19,376 nucleotides of DNA from Candidatus Scatousia excrementipullorum (lineage in GTDB: Bacteria > Cyanobacteriota > Vampirovibrionia > Gastranaerophilales > Gastranaerophilaceae), in contig JADIND010000036.1 in NCBI GenBank assembly GCA_017694215.1, positions 1 through 19,376 on the forward strand, in the 5' to 3' direction. Position numbers and translations under genes: made by a program. Positions 16,101 to 19,376 of this stretch are shown here, in pieces. The notes beneath the pieces were generated by a model. That model searched no databases. It saw only the letters and a list, made by a program, of their open reading frames with translations, and was not told where the DNA came from. Positions within the stretch are counted from its first letter, which is position 1, and the number at the start of each line of letters is the position of its first letter.

Positions 16101-17002
16101 GTAAGATTATTAGATGTTCCTTGAGCAATAGCACTATTATCGGTAAAAGACGACTCATTTGAAATTGTTAGATTACCGCTGTTATACAATGCTCCGCCGA
16201 GAACAGTTGCATTTGCTTCTGTAACACCGCTGTTCCCCTCTGCATTAATATTTGCAGTAGCAGTTGTGGTATTAAATGAGGTATTTGAAATATTCATCTG
16301 ATTTGTATTATATACAGCACCACCAAGAATTTCCGAAGTCAAAATATGGTCTCTGGCAACAGATGAACTTTTAGAACTAGCAGTTGAAGTAACACTGTTA
16401 TCGGAAAACGATGAATCTGATATTTGGGAGTTACTGTTATTATTAACAAGACCGCCATGTATCTGCATCGTAACATCACGCCCCAAACGTTCTCCGCTTA
16501 TACCAACGGTATTATTTGTAAAGTTTGTCTGATTAAAATTTAAACTTCCTGCAGTCTTTTCCGAATGAGCAATCGCCCCCTCCAACAGCCAGTTTACTTC
16601 ATTTAATGTTCCGGAATCCATAGAGTAATTGTAATTTAAATTTTCAAATTTAATATCATTAAAAGTTAAAGCCGCAGAATTTGAAACTCTAAAACCTGTA
16701 TGATTTTCGTCATTATTCATTAACTCACCGGAAATACTGTGCCCGTTGCCCGTTACAACTATATGTACGGCATCGGAAATTGCAGGAATTGTGTCATTAT
16801 GATAATGAAAATCTCCTAAATCAACCGGTCGTAATATAATATCATTTTGTATATTTAACGTATTATCGTTACCATAATCAGCATTATGAATATCGCAACC
16901 GCTAGTTATATCTTCCGCAACGGACGGCAAACCAAAACTCAAACCACCTACCAACAACGACATTATAATTGCATACTTTAATACATTTCCCTCTGTCTTC
17001 AT
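10109..17002 (-). CDS. Giant Pmp-like autotransporter (type V secreted, 2297 aa)
   Basis: A surface protein that carries its own outer-membrane pore. Residues 1-29 are a signal peptide (cut after SVA). The passenger (30 to about 2000) is beta-helical: GGA(I/L/V)YN motifs at about 227, 269, 306 and 336 alternate with FxxN motifs (FTNN, FSDN, FTDN, FSNN, FTGN) as in chlamydial Pmp proteins, and GGAIYN recurs twice near 1300-1325. Residues 750-870 hold roughly 20-residue coils of the form GT-TN-GTL-I-G. Five units of 73-79 residues begin at Trp1448, 1521, 1599, 1677 and 1756. The autotransporter barrel runs from about 2010 (GGLWFKSYVNFETL) to Phe2270, followed by a lysine-rich 27-residue tail. 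The passenger is very Asn/Thr/Gly/Ser-rich with hardly any Cys. AGGGA eight bases before the ATG supports the start. It is monocistronic, with its own promoter and terminator. A role in adhesion is likely but unproven. Confidence 0.92.
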   Translation of the reverse strand: MKTEGNVLKYAIIMSLLVGGLSFGLPSVAEDITSGCDIHNADYGNDNTLNIQNDIILRPVDLGDFHYHNDTIPAISDAVHIVVTGNGHSISGELMNNDENHTGFRVSNSAALTFNDIKFENLNYNYSMDSGTLNEVNWLLEGAIAHSEKTAGSLNFNQTNFTNNTVGISGERLGRDVTMQIHGGLVNNNSNSQISDSSFSDNSVTSTASSKSSSVARDHILTSEILGGAVYNTNQMNISNTSFNTTTATANINAEGNSGVTEANATVLGGALYNSGNLTISNESSFTDNSAIAQGTSNNLTLTAQGGALYNSGTANISGTTFSNNSVTATGGTAQGGAIYNAANAVINISDSTFTGNTANGSANDIYFAQNSIMNVQQGGDVTINSGLASDDNTAAINIEYGGNLVVADNNSADYTGSVNIEGYGKLTFASQTAPSLENAIIKVTKNYGSVEYKIGSDFTMTENNVTLADGVTNAEIIKSGSNTMTINGDFSDFSGQVSVAEGILKYVDDDINDAYYNASGTTISKDAELIFDIAREQINDKNSFLSNLSSEKEKDGTFTKIGDGTLYMTGNNTGFTGVVNINKGTINLDEDYGATSDSLFGSDTINIAQGAELFSYVDLTISGQLKGEGYFRVDDINLSLEGDNSNLGWFSQRGGTTTVKENGSMFKNNEIMSGTVIFNSGSYLADGSTFYTSNSDVEILNNSNADSIIASINGEKSSHLDLDLILDNSNTKADLAIDGTEIATLTTKNNVTYGGELTNSGTGKVTNEGTLFITGSFTNSGSGSVTNAGIINVTNNFVNSDNALVTNNAGSEFNVSGTLETTGGTFTNNGTLDISGILTSNGGTVANNSVFNISGTVNGTGGTITNANTLTLKNTSDASGFTGEFTQTAGTTTVEEGGKVFGGDKNINAGSLTITSSAVDYDKVHLGSNAVLSHTSTGTGSSAISGVVDFVEGAAGAKAEFVDGNYTLAGAIKNGNENTVSFDNAVVALGSVTDFTGETTYALKNGTTLDLAADGEMKDYSFSKLTTDDTIRLDINATFRDELGSATQGYMDTDTLTISNEGLGTADFTIGNIFIDGIETGSQRYDTGRVDTTDDVLKGNAQFTQNEGEVVMQGATTAYTYSVGITDSKTSIFLETTGKTNNNTLYDMNKADGSRFFQFSVINPGTEDDTSAYTYNIDKSLSATAKGIFNVTGKDSEHPELSILSGKIEPSLDESGQPIDPVSYENGSFFNIASGVDVELNIKDLTIQDAYKDRTNVSENGSTSANGAVIENNSASAKITVDNVILQNNKAAGLGGAIYNNGGKLTVTDTVFTNNIAQQGGAIYNAAGDMILANVTLKGTSGQAGQNDIYNAGAATIQGTNIFNTDITNDGTWTIDAGSINTVNSNIIGTGKITNSGTLALNGDNSKFTGSFVQENGVTTVTNTFFGEGSVNTINNGTLNWATEEAWSGNLTVNDGNFNIGQDAQGSTGAINSDITLTSGSIAKDAATGISGGSSLTLNGKDVVVNLNSSATDISTNDIWNGTVNVTNGTLNIDGFDCNNRNNGTLVAKGGEVTLGSGSLVLNQGSSISKEVTAIVNDGTTTYINGGSLILNDELDEWDGDIFMTDGSLTVDNVTSAGNPNGKLQASGGLLEFAGGYLELADKDSYIAHKVQTNIRDGVTTEVTGGILEIGNDDIWEDEGTIHLNGGTLNYAVTNPEETGILDADSGNLNLNSGSVLNIQRPSVIEKEVAVDIQSGALVNVNNSAELNLDSNDKWNGMIHIFDGVLTTDGVTNATGAGGGLQQVSGSSTFDNESHIYITDADSYITGGDVYIKNNSSLFLGSATKDFTVANLTMENNSALQVMNGVLDDSSITNAVINDLNNVTVDLDARHKVGDTFIIDNLKSDSSGILNVADFNFIGGAPVDREIKFQIFDADSIENVDFMATDKAIFTPIGNYKLFSQGSGLYTANLVSYNPQVFRGQAATLAMYNNQLAIDDIILNHVILHSERYLDSDKTANKYASVEPMFAPYQYKKEDGGLWFKSYVNFETLSMSQGLNVGNNAYGAIVGADFPVVDLKDGWKFLPTAFIAYSGSNQNFNSVNMYQNGGQGGFMGTFMKNDFIASMMAYGGGYNNEMQVAGFNENAGNWFAGTAAKLAYNLHATKHFTIQPTAFISYNIFGKQSWGTDYGVMGMNSGLLNGINVAPGLNLIYARETWSLYGTIQYMFNINEQVGGQAGNVDLPNLNMRHGYLQYGIGATKTWKDRLNSYIQITLRNGGRTGIGFQLGLQYMFDWFNFGKKKNDTNAQKQKTKTILKSMK

Positions 17003-17037
17003 CTTATTTTCCCTATCAATTTTTACACGATATACTT

Positions 17038-17066
17038 AGTATAAAATAAAAATTTTTCTATGTAAA
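17038..17066 (-). promoter_or_regulatory. Promoter of the autotransporter gene
   Basis: On the minus strand TTTACA (17066-17061), 17 bases, then TATACT (17043-17038). The transcript would begin near 17031 and carry a leader of about 29 bases with the AGGGA ribosome binding site. The -35 box lies inside one arm of the palindrome at 17058-17079. Confidence 0.7.
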
Positions 17067-17079
17067 CGAATTTACATAG
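17058..17079. promoter_or_regulatory. Palindrome CTATGTAAA-CGAA-TTTACATAG over the -35 box
   Basis: Perfect 9-bp arms separated by four bases. The left arm contains the -35 hexamer of the autotransporter promoter. An outer pair, CACGATA (17026-17032) and TATCGTG (17080-17086), brackets the whole promoter. This geometry suits a repressor dimer that blocks RNA polymerase; the regulator is unknown. Confidence 0.5.
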
Positions 17080-17086
17080 TATCGTG

Positions 17087-17337
17087 GATATAATTATATA
17101 TAATATCCTCTGATTGTACTAAAAATAACGTTTGGAGTTTATACAATTCTTAATAATTTATATTAAAAAACGTTAATACAAGGGCTGCAGGGAATAACGG
17201 ATGTTTTTCGCCACTACGGGCGTGAGCCACATTCGCACACAACATGTCATCCTGAACTGGTTTCAGGATCTTAGAAAATTTTCACCTTTCTGCTCCGCCA
17301 TCGTGCTTACGCACACGCTCCACAGTAGCGAGCGTCC
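17087..17337. other. Intergenic stretch between prepilin terminator and autotransporter promoter
   Basis: AT-rich DNA up to about 17180, in which I see nothing beyond AT-rich sequence, then a GC-richer part holding the right copy of the 79-bp inverted repeat (17245-17323). No gene of convincing character is present. Confidence 0.6.
17245..17323 (-). repeat. 79-bp repeat, right copy of the inverted pair
   Basis: Reverse-complement partner of 9703-9781 (four mismatches). It begins with TGTCATCCTGAACTGGTTTC, whose TCCTGAA/TTCAGGA arms form a hairpin, and continues to CACACGCTCCAC. A shorter relative of the palindromic end lies at 18328-18357 inside the prepilin frame. Confidence 0.85.
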
Positions 17338-17339
17338 TT

Positions 17340-17377
17340 AAAAAAGTAGTGTAGCACTTTGTGCCACACTACTTTTT
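17340..17377 (-). terminator. Terminator of the prepilin gene
   Basis: Arms AAAAAGTAGTGT (17341-17352) and ACACTACTTTTT (17366-17377) are perfectly complementary, and the interior GCAC-TTT-GTGC extends the stem past one mismatch. On the minus strand the stem ends in six T. It lies just after the prepilin stop (17385-17387). Confidence 0.88.
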
Positions 17378-17384
17378 ATCCTAT

Positions 17385-18473
17385 TTACCACTCAAATTCG
17401 CCATTCTCATCATAATCGGTATAAACCAGAGGATTTTTCTTGCCGGATAATATATTATCTAAACTTGAAGTTCCCATTGCACCCCAATAATCTTTTCCGA
17501 TTTTATTTTTAAAAACATTAATCTGGTATGCATCATATCCGAACTGATTAGGGCGTCTTGAACCGTTTACGTCAAATACAACTATTCCACAGTTATTTCG
17601 GGTTTGTGTCCAGGTTGCTGTTGTTCCGTCCGGATTTTTTTTAATACTTCCATCCGAATTGTAACTGTTTCCGCTTACAACATAATCTGCACAATCACTG
17701 TTTTTTGTACCTATGGCAAGAACTACACCATTATTCAACACTATTCTCGGATAACCGGTCATATTAGTCATTTGAGCTCCGGTTGCCCCGCTTTGCAAAA
17801 GTGATGCGTATTTTATTTTATAATTCAGATTCTTGCAGCCTTTTGCATTCGCACCTGCCTCACAATATCTCGCTCCGTTAAAATACTTGCTTAACTCCTT
17901 TGTTATCTCCGCTGAACTTCGGCCTTTCGCAAACAAAGAGCTGTTATCCCCGGGCGTTCCGTAATTTGCCTGAACAAGCTCCAAAGCCTGAGCTATTGAC
18001 GTGTAGGTCTTTTTCACCCGTGTGATTATCTCTTGCTCCCTATATTTATTTACTAATGACGGAAGTGTCATTGCCGCTACCACGCCGATTATTCCTAATG
18101 TTATTAACACTTCCGCAAGCGTAAACGCTGCTTTACGGGTACCTGCAGAGTATGCTGAAAAACCCTCCGGCACATTCGTGCCACCTCCCTTACTAAGGGA
18201 GGCTTGGGTTTCCCTCGCCCTACGGGAGAGGGTTAGGGTGAGGGGGTGAACTGGATTATTAATTGGTTGCAGCATCCTTGCACCCTCTTTATTATGGGGA
18301 AAATGGAAGGATGATTTTTTATATTGAGATCCTGAAACAAGTTCAGGATGACATGACCCTTTACCCTCTCTCTTTGTGAGAGGGTTGAATTGCTTAATGA
18401 ACTTTGTGAATTTAGCAATTCGGGTGAGGGTTAGGGTCAAGGGTGCCTTCCGTGAACCCACAGGCACCGACAT
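17385..18473 (-). CDS. Type IV prepilin-like protein with repeat-invaded leader
   Basis: A pilin or pseudopilin subunit. The signature RKA-AFTLAEVLITLGIIGV gives a prepilin peptidase site at Ala|Phe, with Glu at +5 and a hydrophobic N-terminal helix. The mature part is about 246 residues with four Cys, a VVFDVNG-RRPNQFG segment and the end DYDENGEFEW. Counted from a TTG at 18527 the cut is after residue 134. The start is uncertain. I give the ATG at 18473, which has AAGGAAGG upstream and yields MSVPVGSRKA. That leader is then interrupted by about 100 residues of translated palindromic repeats (for example CHPELVSGSQ and PLTLTLSRR) before a second leader-like AGTRKAAFTLAEV. Alternatives are a GTG at 18173, giving a 16-residue leader, or the ATG at 18597, which has the best promoter and ribosome binding site but is out of frame because of the ten-G run at 18558-18567. 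A terminator follows. Confidence 0.7.
   Translation of the reverse strand: MSVPVGSRKAPLTLTLTRIAKFTKFIKQFNPLTKREGKGSCHPELVSGSQYKKSSFHFPHNKEGARMLQPINNPVHPLTLTLSRRARETQASLSKGGGTNVPEGFSAYSAGTRKAAFTLAEVLITLGIIGVVAAMTLPSLVNKYREQEIITRVKKTYTSIAQALELVQANYGTPGDNSSLFAKGRSSAEITKELSKYFNGARYCEAGANAKGCKNLNYKIKYASLLQSGATGAQMTNMTGYPRIVLNNGVVLAIGTKNSDCADYVVSGNSYNSDGSIKKNPDGTTATWTQTRNNCGIVVFDVNGSRRPNQFGYDAYQINVFKNKIGKDYWGAMGTSSLDNILSGKKNPLVYTDYDENGEFEW
18154..18203. repeat. Dispersed repeat (CCTCCGGCAC type), copy 3, inside the prepilin frame
   Basis: GGCAC-ATTC-GTGCC (18169-18182) and CCTCCCTT-ACT-AAGGGAGG (18184-18202), matching 9640-9694. On the coding strand this places AAGGGAGG ten bases before an in-frame GTG (18173-18171). 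The AAGGGAGG is in the stem of one hairpin and the GTG in the stem of the next. Confidence 0.75.
18212..18421. repeat. Cluster of palindromic repeats translated within the prepilin frame
   Basis: Four hairpin units in a row. They are CCCTCGCCCTA/TAGGGTGAGGG (18212-18244), the TCCTGAA/TTCAGGA unit (18328-18357, related to 17245-17271), CCCTCTC/GAGAGGG (18364-18384), and GAATTGC/GCAATTC (18387-18421). None of them breaks the minus-strand reading frame. The same families fill the gene-free stretch at 9376-10070. Confidence 0.75.
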
Positions 18474-18549
18474 ACAGCCTTCCTTAATTGGAAGACTTTC
18501 TGATTCTATATTCTCTAAACTACCCAAAAACTCAAGCGGAGAGCTTAAA

Positions 18550-18597
18550 TCAGTTTGCCCCCCCCCCGAAAACTATTGTCAACACTGCATTTTGCAT
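18550..18597 (-). other. Start region of the prepilin gene, frameshifted: 15-codon frame through the G run
   Basis: From the ATG at 18597 the frame reads MQNAVLTIVF, four Gly, Ala, Asn and stops (18552-18550). It has the strongest initiation signals of the locus: AAGGAG (18611-18606) eight bases upstream and the promoter at 18632-18660. With one G fewer it would continue as FGGGQTDLSSPLEFLGS straight into the prepilin frame. I regard it as the true 5' end of that gene, out of frame in this sequence. A regulatory upstream frame is an alternative. Confidence 0.6.
18558..18567 (-). repeat. Homopolymer of ten G (C on the plus strand)
   Basis: A run of ten identical GC pairs in otherwise AT-rich DNA, between the strong start codon at 18597 and the prepilin body. 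Its length decides whether the two are in one frame (nine or twelve G) or not (ten, as here). Such tracts mutate by slipped-strand mispairing and are also common sites of sequencing error. Confidence 0.9.
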
Positions 18598-18631
18598 ATT
18601 TTACTCTCCTTTTAATTTATGTTATCTTATT

Positions 18632-18660
18632 ATTATAATCTATATTGATTACTTTTTCAA
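18632..18660 (-). promoter_or_regulatory. Promoter of the prepilin locus
   Basis: On the minus strand TTGAAA (18660-18655), exactly 17 bases, then a consensus TATAAT (18637-18632). Transcription would begin near 18625, with AAGGAG at 18611-18606 and ATG at 18597 directly downstream. It lies after the murG stop, so the prepilin gene is probably a separate unit. Confidence 0.75.
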
Positions 18661-18683
18661 CATTTTCCCTAAGTTAATATTAT

Positions 18684-19376
18684 TTAAACATTTTCCAACT
18701 GTTCAACAATATTTTCAACACCGTCGAATTTTGCAAGTTTTAATGCTGCTTCCTGCAAAGAATGTAATTTTTCAGGATTTGTAATTAATGAAACAATATT
18801 TTCAAGCAGAGTCTTTTCGTTCATATCGCTGTCTTCAAGATATAAAGCCGCACCTTTTTCCACCATATATTTAGCATTTTTACGCTGATGATCCGCAGCA
18901 GCATGAGGATAAGGTACAAGTATAGACGCAACAGAACATGCTTCAATTTCAGAAAGACTCAGCGAACCTGCTCTGGAAACAGCGATATCGGAAGCTTTTA
19001 AAACAGCAGCCATATCATCAAAATACGGTTTTATTATTAAATTTTTATCGTTTTCATACTCCGGATAAATCATTATAAGCTGTTCAATTACCCGTTCAAA
19101 ATTTTTATTACCGGTCTGGAATATCACCTGAACATCATACTTATCAGAAAGTGTCTTTAAAATTTCAACAGCTGCATCATTAATAGTTCTGGCTCCTTGC
19201 GAGCCGCCCATAATACAAACAGTAAGTTTTTCGCAAAGACCGAGAACTTTTCTGGCTTCAGGTTTTGTAAGAGTCTTAAATTCCGGACGTATCGGATTTC
19301 CGCCCACAAAACAGTTATCATTTTTTATAGTTTTTTTAGCACATTCAAAAGCTAGAGAAACAGACTTTGCATAAGG
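18684..19376 (-). CDS. murG: MurG, UDP-GlcNAc:lipid I transferase (C-terminal 230 residues)
   Basis: MurG adds N-acetylglucosamine to lipid I to make lipid II, at the inner face of the cytoplasmic membrane, in peptidoglycan synthesis. The gene runs off the right edge, so about the first 120 residues are missing. The frame is open to base 19376, so the GTG at 19307 is not the start. Counted from the edge, CFVGGNPIRPEF (22-33) is the interdomain tGnPvR segment, MGGSQGART (56-64) the C-domain glycine loop, SRAGSLSLSEIEA (134-146) the RAG..t-EL nucleotide-sugar site, and PYPHAAADHQRKNA (155-168) the PyP-a-d-HQ--NA block. The protein ends normally at the stop at 18684. Upstream mur genes would be expected beyond the window. 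Confidence 0.95.
   Translation of the reverse strand, partial: PYAKSVSLAFECAKKTIKNDNCFVGGNPIRPEFKTLTKPEARKVLGLCEKLTVCIMGGSQGARTINDAAVEILKTLSDKYDVQVIFQTGNKNFERVIEQLIMIYPEYENDKNLIIKPYFDDMAAVLKASDIAVSRAGSLSLSEIEACSVASILVPYPHAAADHQRKNAKYMVEKGAALYLEDSDMNEKTLLENIVSLITNPEKLHSLQEAALKLAKFDGVENIVEQLENV

Noticed and set aside
18474..18527. TTG at 18527 as the prepilin start
   Set aside because: No ribosome binding site precedes it and the frame stays open further upstream to 18572. The ATGs at 18473 and 18597 both have better initiation signals.
18550..18585. Promoter reading of the G run (TTGACA at 18582-18577 with the G run as spacer, as in Neisseria porA)
   Set aside because: No acceptable -10 lies at 16-19 bases (only CAAACT at 19). 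The frame explanation, with a full promoter and ribosome binding site upstream, is much stronger.
18684..19307. GTG at 19307 as the start of a short MurG-like protein
   Set aside because: The frame continues without a stop to the window edge and the upstream residues fit MurG, so it is the truncated end of a full murG.

Overview
The window looks like a chromosome segment from an AT-rich, diderm, uncultured gut-type bacterium, most likely of the Gastranaerophilales (Melainabacteria/Vampirovibrionia, the non-photosynthetic sisters of Cyanobacteria). The reasons are a three-POTRA BamA, a Skp/OmpH chaperone, a large autotransporter, and a prepilin with the AFTLAEVLITLGIIGVVAA signature that I associate with this group. 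The lineage is an inference from protein character; no marker RNA is present. Almost everything is on the minus strand.

Left end (1-900): the 3' end of der (EngA GTPase), then a tiny LuxR-type HTH protein convergent with it, and a divergent XRE-type HTH protein. Positions 902-7606 hold a minus-strand operon-like run read bamA -> ompH/skp -> udp -> a soluble FHIPEP (FlhA/SctV cytoplasmic-domain) protein -> a divergent GH77 4-alpha-glucanotransferase, with a good promoter at about 7642-7670. Positions 7690-9339 hold rsmI and, upstream of it, a radical SAM gene whose promoter sits so close to the ATG that the mRNA should be leaderless.

Positions 9376-10108 carry no gene. This stretch is a patchwork of different short palindromic repeats. 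One 79-bp unit reappears inverted, with four mismatches, at 17245-17323, on the far side of a 2297-residue Pmp-like autotransporter gene (10109-17002). That gene has its own promoter, an operator-like palindrome and an 18-bp-stem terminator.

Right end (17385-19376): a type IV prepilin-like gene and the C-terminal two thirds of murG. The prepilin gene is the most unusual locus. Its strongest promoter, ribosome binding site and ATG (18597) lie upstream of a run of ten G residues that puts this start out of frame with the pilin; nine (or twelve) G would restore one open frame. Its leader region is also invaded in frame by the same palindromic repeat families, all upstream of the predicted prepilin peptidase site. 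The locus could be a phase-variable surface appendage, or a homopolymer error in an otherwise ordinary gene.

Several genes serve the cell envelope (BamA and Skp for outer-membrane protein assembly, MurG for peptidoglycan, the autotransporter and prepilin at the surface). The rest are housekeeping (Der, RsmI, Udp, MalQ). I saw no tRNA, rRNA, CRISPR array or transposase.
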